From Cryptomeria japonica (lineage: Eukaryota; Streptophyta; Pinopsida; Cupressales; Cupressaceae): a DNA stretch of 64,000 nucleotides. Shown one piece after another: positions 1 to 12,271 of the stretch; the first letter of the stretch is position 1, and every line of letters begins with the position of its first letter. Position numbers and translations under genes: made by a program. Location of the stretch: positions 622,294,476 through 622,358,475 of the forward strand of contig NC_081408.1 of NCBI RefSeq assembly GCF_030272615.1. The letters run 5' to 3'. Under the pieces are notes generated by a model. It was not told the DNA's origin. It worked only from the letters and a program-made list of their open reading frames with translations, and ran no database searches.

Positions 1-787
1 TTCCATATTACAATTGTCATGCCCAGAATTTAGGGCAAGAATGGGATAATTTTTTTTTTTTAAACAACAAATTGACAAATATAAAGTGCTATAACCTGTT
101 TTGTCTTAACTATATGTGGGTTCACACTAGCTAATAACTCAAGTAAGAGAAAATAAATTGAGTTAAAGGCGGAATATTAATTCTCCAATGGAATGGTTAT
201 TGTCTCAATAATTTCAATCACTAAATTACTTAATTAAAAACTCTCTCTAAAATATTTGGCGAGGGTAGTGTCTTTCCCCTTTATTCATTAATTGCTTTTA
301 GGAACTAAATATATTAGTCCTAGCACCTAATTTATAATGTCCAAAATTTATTTTAATCAATAACTAAAATGTGCCTAAATTAAATCGACTAAAGGGTCAA
401 TTAATTTCATAATGAAAATTCACCTATAAGTTTAAACATCTGCCCATAGCCAAAATAATCTTACCCAACTTTATTAAATAGTTCCTAAAAGATTAAACTT
501 CAAAAAGATTTTTAAATTTAAACATATATATATTTTTTTTAAATAAACCCATACGTTTATAAACAACATATATAAAATGTGATCACCTATAACAAATTTA
601 AACTTCCAAAAATATCAATATAATTTTAAACATCATTTAAAAAAAATAACCTTTTAGTTATCAAAATAATTATTTGCCCATATGTGTATTTAAAACATAT
701 ATACTTTAAAACAAAATCTTAATAAATTATTCAACCTAGAATTTTGCCTTATTCTTTGGTATTTTAAACTCTATGTATAAAAATACA

Positions 788-791
<4 letters not shown>

Positions 792-834
<43 letters not shown>
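792..834. repeat. (TA)n microsatellite in family A LTR
   Basis: This is a pure TA dinucleotide run inside the solo LTR, just before the GC-rich segment. The inverted copy at 59660-59722 also has TA runs at the matching place, so the microsatellite is part of the LTR family. Confidence 0.9.
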
Positions 835-836
<2 letters not shown>

Positions 837-949
837 ATGAAAACCCTAATTTACTAATATAAAATACAGCCCTTTTCATTCTTTCATTTTATATTTATCC
901 TTTTTTTGCTACCCTAACCCTACCCGGGTTAGGGTTTCATATATATTTT

Positions 950-1270
950 TTTGTTATGGCAGGTAGGAAGGCCGAAGGTACGAAGCGGCGCCCATGGCTA
1001 TCTGGGCGAAAGGTTTGGGTGCAGGCGGCGGCGGGCGTTCCCGGGGACACCATTGTGGATACCCACAGTGGCGACCGGGCGCCGCTCACTGTGGGAAGCC
1101 ACAATGGCGAACCACTATGGTCGCCCACAGTGGCGGCTTCTGGGCCGTCCACTATGGGAAGCCACAGTGGTGAACCACTATGGTCGCCCACAGTGGCAGC
1201 TCCCGAGCCGTCCACTGTGGAAGGCCATGGTGGCACCCTCCCTGGCCGTGCCGACCACTGTTAAACACAG
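950..1270. repeat. GC-rich island with repeated CCAC-N-GTGG palindromes and a 63-bp tandem duplication
   Basis: A GC-rich block of about 320 bp stands inside an otherwise very AT-rich LTR. It carries about a dozen copies of a 9-bp near-palindrome such as CCACAGTGG, CCACTGTGG or CCACTATGG. A 63-bp unit beginning GGGAAGCC starts at 1093, repeats at 1156 and starts again near 1219. Overlapping open frames of about 100 codons exist on both strands here. They reflect the lack of AT-rich stop codons and are not credible proteins. The inverted copy has a shorter island with the same motif at 59737-59900. Confidence 0.85.
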
Positions 1271-1289
1271 TGGTTTGGCTTTCGGCCTG

Positions 1290-1556
1290 AACCCCTTTTT
1301 TTTTTCTTGGTATTATTATTATTATTTTATTTTTTTAATTTTTTTTTTTTAATTTTATAAAATGTAATTTTATATATATATTTAAATATATATATATTTC
1401 TATATATATTTATTTATATATATATAATTTAGATTATATATATAATATAATTTAAAATTAAATATATATATATATATATATATTCATTTATATACATATA
1501 GTTTAAATGTAAATATAAATAAATAAATAAATATATATATATATATATATATATTG
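1290..1556. repeat. AT-rich low-complexity tract
   Basis: Poly-T and long TA/TATTTA runs follow the GC island inside solo LTR copy 1. They are mirrored at about 59450-59735 in copy 2. No gene is visible. Confidence 0.85.
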
Positions 1557-4515
1557 AATGCTCATAGGACTTAGGGCTAAACTTTCATTTAAGCCCACAT
1601 AAATTATTTTTCCTCTCAAAAACATAGAACAGATTATTATTAATTCTCATATTTAAATCAAGGTATTTTTTTTTTTTTGAAGTTGAATACCATAAATCAG
1701 AGGTAGTCTAAATAGATTAGATTTATATTCCGCAATAATGATTGACAGGGATCCAATGAAATTATACAACAACTAAAGAATATGATATTATTTAAATCAA
1801 AGAGGCTATTCATCTCTAGGTTTTATTTTCTGCAAAAAGGTAAATAACAGAGTTCAATAATTTTAACAGCAACTATATACATATGTGATTATTAAAACTA
1901 GATAGACTATTTAATTTCTAGACTTAAATTTCTGCAAATAAATATGTGATTTTGATTTCTGCAACTTTATTTATCTAGAATCCTTTAAATTTAACCATGC
2001 AATTAGGAATTGACTGAAACATTTGTATTCAAAATAACTTGCATGCAATCATTAAATTTATTCTTTATTTTCCTAATGTATTTCATAAGCATAAAGGGAT
2101 GAAATAAATTTCTTGCTTTTCAAAATAATATATACTCAACAAATACCAATTTCAAAACTTTTAGGAACTAAATCCAGAATTATTCACTTCATTGCTGCAG
2201 TATCCAAAATATTACATTTCTTTAAATTACATTTAAAAGACACTATTGTCATTTTACAAATAGGTCTCTCATTATTAATAAATGAGGACTTTAAACAAAA
2301 TCATAAATATATTTCCAAATAGTTTTCTGCAACAAATAACTCCATCAAATTTCCATTTGTCCTAAATCGTTCCTTCCAACAACCTACAAATAATCAAAGG
2401 ATATGACCATGGAGTGCTCACCTCCCAGCCTAGGCTAACTGGTAGCCACCCCTGAGCTCAGAGAACCAAGCCCTAGATAGTTAACAAACATGCAAACACA
2501 AAAGACAAAATACACACACACTCAAAACACACTCCCAACCTGGGCTACACTGCACCACTCATTGGTGATGTCTTTTCAAGGGTGGTAGTGGACCAAGTAC
2601 CCTGGGGAGATTGCAAGTATGGTAAAACAAATAGCCACCTCATGGCAAACCAAAACATATAGCCACCTCATGGCAACCCAAATACATCAACAATAACAAA
2701 ATCAACCCCTTATTCCTTATGCCCCCCAAGGCATTCATGCCTTATTTCCCTCCTTATGACCCCCAATGCATAAACAAGCCATGTAGCAAGGGTCACATAA
2801 ATTCCCTTGTGATTGCTCTCATAATGAGAGTCTCTCACTCGAGGGTTGCCACTTCTACCACCCACAAGATCCTCCTCTCTCCCAAGAGTAAGAGGTCTTG
2901 ATGACTCCCAAAAACACATACAATGTATAAACACAAAATACCAAATAAATTTCCAAGAGAACATGCACGGAAACTAGTCTCTTACACAACCATTACTTTC
3001 AAAAACACATGCAATAAGAAATCCATTATAAGAAAGATACAACCAACCTTAATCTGCCCAAAGGCATTCTAGTTTTTTGTTGAGGATGAGCAGCCCAATT
3101 CCACGGTTCTTCTCTTTCTACCCTTAGCCAAAATTCTCAAACCAAATTCTATCTGTTTCCTTACAAAATTCTTTTGTCTCCAAAAATGGAGAGTGGGTGA
3201 TTACCCCCAAAATCTCTCTTTCTTGCTTAAGAAGACACTAGTGTGAGTTCTCTCAAGTTTCTAAAACTGAAAAGGAAAGTAAAGTAAAATGGAAAAAGGG
3301 AACTTTCATTCAAAAAGGAAGGTTAACCACTTTAGCTCAAGCCTTCTAATTTCAATTTTCGCACAACTTAGAAAACCTACTTTTTAGGGTGTCTAAAAGG
3401 TCACATGGGAGTAGAAACTTGCCTAAAATTACCCCTAACCCTTAGGTATACCTTATGGGCTTTAGGAAACCCTATTAAACTACCCCTAGGTGTCCATTTT
3501 ACCCCTTTTAAACCCCTCTGAAGTTAATTTTCGGGTCAAACTTAAGTTGACCATCCCAAAGATTCTTTACCCAAGGCATTTATGGGATCACATTACATTA
3601 ATTGAAAAAGCTATAGTTAATCCATTCCCTCCAAGAGACAAAATTAAAAATTCAAACGTAAATCCACACATGTCAAGTGACACAAAGAAAATATTTTTAC
3701 AAAATAATACATGAAATCGTGTCTCTTGTTGGATTTAAATAAATCAATCAAATAACATTTAACACACATGCATCATTTACTATTATGAATAAAATACGAC
3801 ACACACGGGGTGTTGTCTCTCCAGATAGACAAACCCTAGTTTTACGAACATACATAGGTCTAGGTTTGGTTCTCTGTAATATTTCCATGGTCACATGAAT
3901 ATCTTTTCCTACGCCACTCAAATACACATTAGTAATTTCCAATAACCTTGTATAATATTAAACACATGAATTAGAATACACACCAAACACTTCGCATACA
4001 ATTTACATTTGAACAATTCAATATATCTCATATCCAATTAAATCCACATAAGCAATTATCGTAATTCTCATAATTTTGGTCCACACATAAAACATACATC
4101 TTAATTCTATCATCATAATTAAAGTCCTGCAAATCCAATAATGACATACCTCATCTCCAATTTATCCTATTCTAGAATCATATAGAGTTCTTTACCGTAA
4201 AGCATATAAATGAAGCATCAACATTCATCAATGTTATCCAATCATGAAATCATATAAGTTCTACATCCACACATAGCTGACATACGTTAAATCAAGATTA
4301 TCCAATCAATGGATCTTTTAGGATTTCAAATTCATAACATATCAAAATGTACACCACAAGGTGCAATAACTCTATAACTTGGTCCAATTTCCTTTCTCAA
4401 CAATCTATCTGTCTAACACAGTTCATTCTATTGAATTATAAAGCATTTATTAATAGGGTCAAACATGGTCAACTAAGTTAATCAAAGTTGTGTTTGGGAA
4501 AGGCCTTACAACAAT

Positions 4516-5085
4516 GATATGCCATTTCGGCTTAAGACCAAAACAATAATAACCAATCTATATAACATCCCGAAACATCCCGATAATATATAGAGTACAC
4601 GTTAACATGATACAGGTCCATAACCTAGATAGGTACTCGACCCATTCTAGGTCCACCACGCCAAAGCGATGTCTCCACCTGGTTGAAGTACAGTCAAAGA
4701 ACATCTTCAACATCCTGAAGTCCATGTAGAATCTGCACCAACACCACTTATTCATCCTGTCAAGATTCCTCGGTGAAAACTTTGTCAGTTAAACCTTAAA
4801 CCAATATCGGTAAGAGTTTACAATAGTGTATGATGGAATCTAATTACCAAGTCAATACCAACTGATCAAAACATGTTGCAAGAACATGTAACACATAAAA
4901 TCAAACATACTTCATTCATCCAAACTTGTCGAAAGTGTCCAATAGATAGTCTCTTCTGCTGGTACCACTAGATCTTCTACCGGTAACCAAAACCTGTCTG
5001 TTGGTAACCAACCATAACAGCTAGTGTTGACATCAATGACAAAACATCAATGCAACACATAATCAATTCATCCATAATGCCAATA
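4516..5085 (-). repeat. Old copia-type LTR fragment (minus orientation)
   Basis: The stretch ends with a block (about 5020-5085) very similar to the right end of the LTR at 52142-53085: both contain GTTGACATCAATGACAAAAC, then a CAACACAT/CATCCATAAT block. Bases 1-14 are probably the continuation of this fragment on the other side of the family A insertion. There is no internal region, and the junction with the gypsy pol fragment at about 5086 is abrupt. Open frames here (4558-4755, 4977-5231) have no family motif. Confidence 0.55.
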
Positions 5086-6360
5086 AAAATAGCAAAGAAA
5101 GTGCAGGAATTGCTAGATAAGGGGTTCATAAAGAAGAGTTTAAGTCCATGTGCAGTGCCTACTATTTTGGCACCTAAGAAAGATGGTAAGTGGAGGATGT
5201 GCACTGATTCAAGGTCCATAAACAAAATCACAATTAGATACTGGTTTCCAATTCTGAGGATTGAGGATCTAATGGACTACCTAGGTGGAGCTTGCTACTT
5301 TTCTAAGGTGGATTTGAAATCAAGCTATCATCAAATTAGGATCAGACCTGGTGATGAATGGAAGAAATCCTAAAAACCAAATGAGGGGTTATATGAATGG
5401 TTGGTGATTCCCTTTGGGCTCACAAATGCACCTAGCACCTTCATGAGACATGTGAATGAATTTCTTGCAGAGTTCATTGGTAAGTTTTTCATTGTTTATC
5501 TTGATGGCATTCTAACTTTTAGCAGGTCAAAGAAGGAGCATATCAAACATCTGAATCAAGTTTTGAGGAAGCTACATCAAGAAAAGTTGATGATCAACTT
5601 GGATAAGTGTGATTTTTTCAAAAATGAATTGGTGTATCTTGGTTTTGTAATTTCTCAAGGTTGTTTAAAAATGGATCCATTAAAAGTGGAAGCAATAGTA
5701 ATTTGGCCTACTCCTAAGTCAGTAGGAGATGTAAGAAGATTCCATTGTTTAGCCTATTTTTATAGTAAATTCATTAGAGGTTTTATCCATGTGTGTGCAC
5801 CTATCTTGAACACCATCAAAGGTGGGATAAAATGTCAGTTTAAGTGGACTAGTGCAGCAGACAAAGGGTTTGAGTTGTTAAAACAAAAGGTAGCAGAGCT
5901 TTCTTACCTTAGGCTCTCTTATTTTAATCATCTCTTCACTGTGGAGTGTGATTCCAGCAAGTTGGCTATAGGGGGCCGTTTTGAGCCAAGAAGGTCACCC
6001 GATTGAATTTTTCTCTAAGAAGCTCAATGAAGAAAAATAAAAGTATTCTACCTATGATCTAGAGTTATATGCTATGGTGCAAGCACTCAAGAAGTGGCAG
6101 CATTATTTTTTCCCTAAAGAGTTCATAGTCTACAGTGATAATCATGCACTTAGTTTTTTGAATTGGCGAGAGAAATTGAATTAAAGACACCTCAAGTGGG
6201 TTGAGTATTTGCAGGCCTACACCTTTTCCATCAAACACAAGAAAGGAGTCACTAGTAAGGTAGCAGATGCCTTAATTATAAGGGTTCTAACTATTCAAGA
6301 AGTACAACTACAAAGTGTGGGGTTAAATGACCTCAAAGACATCTACCAAGGTGACAAAGA
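5086..6360 (+). pseudogene. pol: Ty3/gypsy reverse transcriptase-RNase H, broken
   Basis: Translation shows gypsy RT blocks in order: the [19 protein letters not shown] block, the [15 protein letters not shown] block, and PFGLTNAPSTF followed by the active-site strand. The active site reads YLDG where the family has Y(L/V)DD, so one catalytic aspartate is lost. An in-frame stop at 5371-5373 splits the RT, and a frameshift near 5985 separates RT from the RNase H part (FFSKKLNEEK, VYSDNHALSFL and the KVADAL block). Gag, protease and the N-terminal RT are missing, because the fragment starts abruptly at a foreign LTR piece. This is part of the same element as the integrase downstream and the chromodomain at 24126-24304. 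It is dead. Confidence 0.93.
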
Positions 6361-6437
6361 TTTTTGGTGAAGCATACGATGTTTGCTCAAAGTTTGCTAA
6401 TGCTTGTCATGTTGCCTATTCTGATTTTATGTTGTAG

Positions 6438-7233
6438 GAAGGCTTATTGTTTAAAGGATACCTACTTTGCATACCACAGTGCTCTATGAGAGATAATATC
6501 ATTAAGGAGAAGCATCAAGGCAGTCTAAGTGGACATTTTGGTCTTGACAAGACCTTAGAGAAGGTTGGCAGGTTTTACCATTGGCCTAGACTACAGTCAG
6601 ATATAAGATTTGTGGAGAAATGTGCTAGTTTTCAAAGGGCTAAGGGTACCTCTAGTAATGCAGGTTTATATCAGCCTCTTGTCATACCAACAACGCCATG
6701 GGAGTGTGTGAGTATGGACTTTGTTCTTGGTTTACCTAGAACTCCAAGAGGATATGATAGTGTCTATGTCATAGTGGATAGATTCAGCAAGATGGCACAC
6801 TTTGTGCCTTGCAAATGCACTAATGATGCCTCCTACATAGTAGGGTTGTTCTTCAAAGAGATTGTAAGAATCCATGGTTTACCACTTAGTATTGTGAGTG
6901 ATAGAGATACAAAATTTGTGAGTCACTTTTGGCGAACCTTGTGGAAGAAACTTGGTACAACCCTTTTTTTTTCATTTTCATACCATCCACAGTCTGATGG
7001 TCAAACTAAAGTAGTAAATAGGTCCTTGGATAATTTACTAAGATGTCTTACCAAACAACATGGTCAAGTTTGGGATCTAGTATTGGGACAAGCAGAGTAT
7101 GCCTACAATGACTATGTCAATGGAAGCACAAGTCAGAGTCCATTTGAGATTGTATATGGATGTCATCCAAGGGGTATCTTAGAACTCAGAGACCTCAATT
7201 ATATGGACCATATGAGTGCTTAAGGTGAAAAAT
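6438..7233 (+). pseudogene. pol: Ty3/gypsy integrase, catalytic residues lost
   Basis: The open frame (258 codons from the first Met at 6447) carries the HHCC-type N-terminal zinc domain (HQGSLSGHFGLDKT) and the DDE core. In the zinc domain the second CxxC cysteine is Phe (CASFQRAKG). In the core, the first Asp is seen in SMDFVLGLP and the second in VSDRDTKF. The third catalytic residue, normally Glu in the GQTEVVNR block, is Lys here (GQTKVVNR). It ends near LELRDLN with a stop. It follows the RT-RNase H fragment in normal gypsy order. It cannot be catalytically active as read. Confidence 0.93.
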
Positions 7234-7277
7234 TTGCAGAGAATATGAAGGAGATCCATGAATAAGTAAAGAAAACA

Positions 7278-7617
7278 TTGCAGCAAAACAATGAGAAATA
7301 CAAGATACAAGAAAACAAAACAAGAGAAGTACACTACAAGATAGGTGATATAGTTATGGCCTATCTAAGAAAGGAAAGACTTCCTAAGGGACAACCTAGT
7401 AAACTATGCATGAATAATATTGGACCTCTCAGGGTTGTGCATAAGTTTGGCAATAATGCATATGAGTTGGAACTACCACCAAACTTGGGGATATCACCAA
7501 TCTTTAATGTATGTGATTTGTTCCAGTATAAAAGAACTTAGTCAACTGCAAACCAAGAAGAGACTACTTCTACTAAAGAAGTATATTAGATACAAGACCT
7601 ACCTCCAAGCCAATCGG
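7278..7617 (+). pseudogene. pol: Ty3/gypsy integrase C-terminal part, cut by the CACTA insertion
   Basis: The frame contains the GDIVMAYLRKERLP and KFGNNAYELELP blocks typical of the C-terminal integrase of chromodomain-bearing gypsy elements, then stops at 7539-7541. The same frame goes on to a PPSQS-like linker. At 7617 the CACTA terminal repeat begins. Reading across the insertion, the linker resumes directly at 24126 with the chromodomain, which proves that the CACTA element split this gene. Confidence 0.88.
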
Positions 7618-7850
7618 CACTAATACATTTGGCCTAAAATTCTGACGGAGAAGGTATATTGTGACCAAATTTGATGTTTTTTTTTAAAATGCCCGAATTC
7701 ATCAGAATTCTGACAATAATTTCACATTTGGTTTCAACAAAGAAGGCATTACTAATTAAATTTTTTTTTTTTTTAAAAGTGCCCATGTTCGTTGAAATTC
7801 CGACGACCATGGGCATTACTTAAAAGAAAAAAAACCACTGCAATTCATTT
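7618..7850 (+). repeat. CACTA left terminal and subterminal repeats
   Basis: The 15-bp terminal repeat is followed by diverged copies of an AAATTCTGACGG-type motif in both orientations (near 7637, 7697 and 7793), separated by poly-T tracts. In CACTA elements such subterminal repeats bind the transposase or its partner protein. That is family knowledge and was not tested here. Confidence 0.75.
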
Positions 7851-7853
7851 GCT

Positions 7854-10370
7854 CAATCAATCTCGTGCAAGCTTGGCGTTGACCTCTGGCAACCCTGCGT
7901 GTGATCTCCTAAAAGGTTAGGATCTACTTCATATGCATTTTTCATATGAATTTTCATTTTAAATTAAATCTTCTTATGCCTTAAGCTTTCAATCTTGAAT
8001 ATACAAACCCTGGTGCCCAATTTGCTCAATCTAGCTACATCCACTTGCCATTACTTCCTCTGATACACCCACCTTAATAGATGCCTCCACCAATATAGTG
8101 GATTGAAATCATTGAAAGAGGGGAAGAGTGGATAGAGATATTGTTGGAGGGGATCGGGTTGTGGTGATCATGAGTCCATAAGAAGGAAGAGGAGAAGAGG
8201 GCACACTTGATGGAGGAGGTCGGCAAATGTCCCAACTAAGTGTTGGAAGAGGAAAAGGAAGAAGACTTCTCATGTACTTGAACTAGTAATGGGGTTGTTG
8301 TAGAATTTTTAGACCCTAGAAGAGTAGTTCAACTATTTGCCTATGCTCACAAATTTTCCTACTCGATGTATCTAGGGCAAGAGCACCCGAGGAAAGAAAA
8401 AACAATTGGCACCACCCATAAAATGATTTCCATTTGTTTTGAATTGTTTTGGTTTTGTGGTTTATCATCTTTATTTAACTTTCAGAGTTTCGTGAAAGCG
8501 TGATTAATACAAGAAATTCAAATTGCAATGATTAATCCACACAATTCTTATATGTTGGAATTTCCATTGTTTATAGACTTTGTTTATCTCTTTCTCACAA
8601 GATTGGGAACTTTCATATAGGATATGATCATTCTTCGAAACATCAAAGAGAAATTATTTAGCTGATATTGTAATTTCACCTACACTATTAGCATGTCTAT
8701 AAAATATGAAAGAAAAGATATGGCATGAAGGTTGCTCATGTAATGCCTTCAAAGAAATATATTTCAATATTGTAGGATATGCACAAGATGGAATGACAAT
8801 TGGTAGATGTAAAATCCATATTCCACAACCTTTGATAATATCCTTTATGCTAGTGCCAAAATGTGAGGTTTGTAACAAGATGCGACATCCATCAAAGCAT
8901 AATAGAGAGGAGATTTCTAACAAGATGGCAGACCAAACAATATAGGTAAGCATCGATTAAAAATAAATACAAGATTGCAATTTATAGAGTTTAGTAAAAG
9001 GGGCAATGAACAAACATAACACTACTTTGGAAGGCTGTAGAGATGGTGCGTGGCACAATATAGAGACATGCTATGCAAGAAACAAGAATAGAAAATATGC
9101 AAGGTTGAGCCATAGAGTAGGGTATGATATCCATTAAAGTGTAAAGGCTTTTGAAACTCTACCATAAATATAATTTCCATGTGTTTGATAAAATCAATAA
9201 CTATCTAAAAAATTGAAACACTAGGGAGAGACATTAAATGTGAAGATAGAAAGCAACTGAAAAGGCATCGAAGGTGAAATGAACCACTAGAGAAATTATT
9301 GCAATTCAAAACATGAAAGGATATCAAATTGGAGAAGATACAATATAAGAAGTATCAACCAAGGATGTGGAGGTGTGTGGGCATCGGCCAAGATTGGCCA
9401 AGAGAGATAGAGGTATTATACAGAGGTGCATGGAGATTGTTAATTGCATATTTGAATAAATATTTTATTGTAATCTTTATATCAATTCAATTTGTGTGCA
9501 AAGAATCTATACATTTGTGCTAACTATTATTTAGTTTCTAAGTTAGGTAGAGGAATATTTATGTGCTTTCATCAAATGGTATGAGAGATTGAGATCTTGA
9601 CTATGTAGATAACATCAAATGTTAAAACTTACATTTTCCAAATTTCCTAATAAAGCCCTACAAACAGACCTAGGTGAATCTTTGTCGAAGGTCGCAAGAG
9701 ATGTGATCTACACAAAAATATCAAGAGATATATACATGCACCATTGGAGGAAATCAACCACAATAGCTTTGAGCCACCATGAGGAGAGCTCTTGAAGAGA
9801 AATAATGAGTATAAACCAGAATATGCAAGGGTTGCAAAGAAGAAGCTTGATGTCCTTAAGTATTTCTTGGACTTCACCCAAGAACATGAGTGAGTCTGCC
9901 TGTTTCTAAGCCACCTACATGATAAATTCCTATACCTCGACAAACCATAGAAGATCACAGAGAAATATAGTCAAGAGAACATTGGGTTGACTACAGGAAT
10001 TGTTGTTGGCTCTACTCAAACAACAACAAGCAACCCACAAAGTGAGTTTCAACTATTTTTTCTACAATAACATATTGGTACACAAAAACACTCTTCATAA
10101 TGATAACCATAAAATTACAACATATTTTCACACATAACTATGAAAATGTATACTATCTATAATTCATAAGATGGTATAATGTAGTACTTATAAAATATTC
10201 TTATTGGTTAGAAAGTATCATGGTTTTAGAGTAAAATTTTGCAGTAACTAGAGTATAACATTCTATCAAGCCAAACAAAAGAGTCATTAAAGTAGGCTCA
10301 TAAAATTTATCATGTGTTACTCTATATGATTGTCATTGAAATATGGTGTTATATTGTAGAGTCAATATGT
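7854..10370. other. CACTA left arm, no clear gene
   Basis: About 2.5 kb of CACTA interior precedes nested element E. Short open frames (8706-8945, 9329-9523) have no motif I recognise. Near 9830-9900 one plus-strand frame reads like a protein fragment (EYARVAKKKLDVLKYFLDF), with stops on both sides. It may be a remnant of a second transposon gene or of captured host sequence. I cannot name it. Confidence 0.5.
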
Positions 10371-10375
10371 CAAAC

Positions 10376-10855
10376 TGTTGGATTTTGCCAAGATCAAGAG
10401 GTCAATGAAATGTACAAGATAGAGACACAATATAGGACAAGAATAAACTGTATTCTCATCAATAGAAAATGATCAACAATTGTTACATACAATGTAGATG
10501 AGCCTGCTTATATAGGCAAGGCTAGGGATATGTATGAGCACACAAACATGACATGTGGCTCAATAAGAAACAAGGGTAGGTAGGAAATAGGTGTGGGTAG
10601 GTAGGAGAAATAATATAATATTCCACATGAGGTGGATCACCCACCGAAGGTGGAATTATCACTCCACAATAAGTGGATATGATAGTGTAATAACAAGATC
10701 AACACCATAAGAGGTGGAATTTCTCCTACACACACTATCCCAATGTGACACAAACACCCAAGTGTCTCATATCCAAACTACTATGAAATGCATTATCCTA
10801 AGTAAACTTAAGTAAGTGTAATAATATCCATGATGAATAATTATTTACACCAACA
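10376..10855 (-). repeat. Element E 3' LTR
   Basis: This 480-bp LTR is almost identical to the copy at 15083-15562. On the minus strand it contains a TATA box (CTATATAAGC, near 10510-10520), which would drive transcription in the 5' copy. The polypurine tract AAGGGGGGG lies just inside it at 10856-10866 (minus strand). Confidence 0.93.
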
Positions 10856-11077
10856 CCCCCCCTTAAGTGCAACTTAGGGGAATGCACTTAAGTCTACAAG
10901 GCAACTAAGCAATGCAAGATGGGTCCCGGCTACGAGGCCATGTTAGGTACCCATGAACAAATGCAAATGCATGCAAACCAATGCAATGAAATCTCTCACA
11001 AAGTGGGGAAAGAGAGAAAAACCCAATGGGAAAAAACCCTCCCCCAAAAGAGAGATGAAAGCTATACAAGAGAACTC

Positions 11078-12271
11078 TCAAAGAAGTATGTGAGGAACAA
11101 AACCCCATGTGAGGAAAAAGTCCCCCCCATATGAGAGAAGAAGAGAAGTCAAACTGTGATCCTCCCTCAATGAAGAATCTGCACCAATGATAGAAGCTCG
11201 ATGTATGAAGAAACTGCTCCACGAACGTCGAACAACATTCCTCCCCTTAGGAAGAAATAAAACCAAAGGTGTATCCATGAAGTCTCCCCAATCATGAAGG
11301 GAAGATGTATGAAGAAAACTCATGATGAAAGGAATCTCTGAAAACTGCTCAAGTGTCCCCATGTCGATGCTAAAAGATACCCCTTCCAAAGGTGGTGAAC
11401 TGCTCCACACTACTGAAAAAGGAACTCCAACATCTAGTGAAGATGAATGTAGAGCAATATCCAAAGACTCATGTGTCTCCTCAAAGCATAAAGAGACCTC
11501 CTCCAACTGCTGTACATAAGTATCCACAATCATGTCAACCTCAAAAGAATGATCATGTAGAGAATGAACAAGAGGGTCAGAGTGTGCCCTCGCAACAATC
11601 GAAGAAGGATCATCTTCATCAAAGAGAAGATGAATGTCATCAATGATGTCTCCCAAATCTGCAATGTAGGATTCCACAAATAAACCTGTAATATCTGTCA
11701 TGTAATCATCCCATGAATCTGAAGCTGGAAGACAATGTATATCCTGCTGCACTGAATCACATGAAGGCAAAACTGTCGCACTATCTGCATCATCAGGTGC
11801 AATAGGTGATGTGATATCAATATGAGGAGATGAAATACAAGACTCAAGAACGGGTTCACATGTGAGAATCCCCATGTTCAAGTGTCCAAAGTTCTCCTCA
11901 AAATCTGAATCATCACAATAAGTGTGATCATCATGTGTAGAATCATCAAATGTGAAATCATCATCATCAACAAAATCTGAAAAGGAGTATAACCGAGATG
12001 CATGATCAACCACCCTAGTTGCAATGATAGCTCTAGTCTCCATGTCTCTAATGAAAACGGAGTCAGGTGTGAACTCCACAACTCTCTTAGTTGCGCCATG
12101 TGTGATTTGATAGATAGAAAGGAGATTATTTGTCAAGTGGGGTACACACAACACATCATTGAAGGAGTTATCCCCAATGTCAATAGATCCTTTCCCAATC
12201 ACATCCATGTATGTATGATTGCCCATCAAAATCTGTGGCATGGTGCAAGGCTCAAATGTAGAGAACATAGA
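11078..12271 (-). CDS. Element E: protease end, pre-integrase-like segment and acidic tail (after one in-frame TAG)
   Basis: This is the same reading frame as the Gag upstream, separated by a single TAG at 12272-12274. The first 90 or so codons match the segment that follows the protease in copia polyproteins (DVLCVPHLTNNLLS, LYSFSDF). Where integrase should follow, the frame instead continues for about 300 codons of acidic, Asp/Ser/His-rich sequence with runs such as DDDDFTFDD. I do not recognise that tail. No DDE core and no RT motif is present. The frame is otherwise open for 1.2 kb in a young element, so it may still be translated by stop readthrough or may have been intact recently. Its function is unknown. 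Confidence 0.75.
   Translation of the reverse strand, partial: SMFSTFEPCTMPQILMGNHTYMDVIGKGSIDIGDNSFNDVLCVPHLTNNLLSIYQITHGATKRVVEFTPDSVFIRDMETRAIIATRVVDHASRLYSFSDFVDDDDFTFDDSTHDDHTYCDDSDFEENFGHLNMGILTCEPVLESCISSPHIDITSPIAPDDADSATVLPSCDSVQQDIHCLPASDSWDDYMTDITGLFVESYIADLGDIIDDIHLLFDEDDPSSIVARAHSDPLVHSLHDHSFEVDMIVDTYVQQLEEVSLCFEETHESLDIALHSSSLDVGVPFSVVWSSSPPLEGVSFSIDMGTLEQFSEIPFIMSFLHTSSLHDWGDFMDTPLVLFLPKGRNVVRRSWSSFFIHRASIIGADSSLREDHSLTSLLLSYGGDFFLTWGFVPHILL

Larger units (their letters stand above)
15..4510. mobile_element. Family A solo LTR, copy 1 (about 4.5 kb)
   Basis: The ends read TGTCATGCCC and AAGGCCTTACA, so they have TG...CA form. A perfect 5-bp target duplication ACAAT flanks them at 10-14 and 4511-4515. 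A second copy lies in reverse orientation at 56825-60848, and landmarks match along most of the length: the ends, the block near 2400-2470, the block near 3060-3110, the block at 3490-3560, and 4130-4275. There is no internal retrotransposon region, so this is a solo LTR left by LTR-LTR recombination (inference from structure). I cannot fix the transcriptional strand without an internal region. No coding capacity is credible. Short open frames at 2113-2322, 2719-2901 and 3490-3714 show no family motif. The length is large for an LTR, within the range known for some Ty3/gypsy lineages. Confidence 0.9.

Noticed and set aside
905-940. Telomere-like CCCTAACCCT / GGGTTAGGGTT stretch
   Set aside because: Only one or two units facing each other, present in a related form in the other LTR copy. 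It is an LTR palindrome and not a telomeric array.
937-1352. Overlapping open frames of about 100-133 codons on both strands in the family A GC island
   Set aside because: Frames on opposite strands and in different frames are open together because the block is GC-rich and repetitive. The products are tandem-repeat artefacts with no motif.
11078-12271. Treating the acidic tail of element E as a degraded integrase
   Set aside because: The frame is open for over 1 kb, with no zinc site or DDE block in it. I saw no integrase motif in the other frames listed for this stretch.
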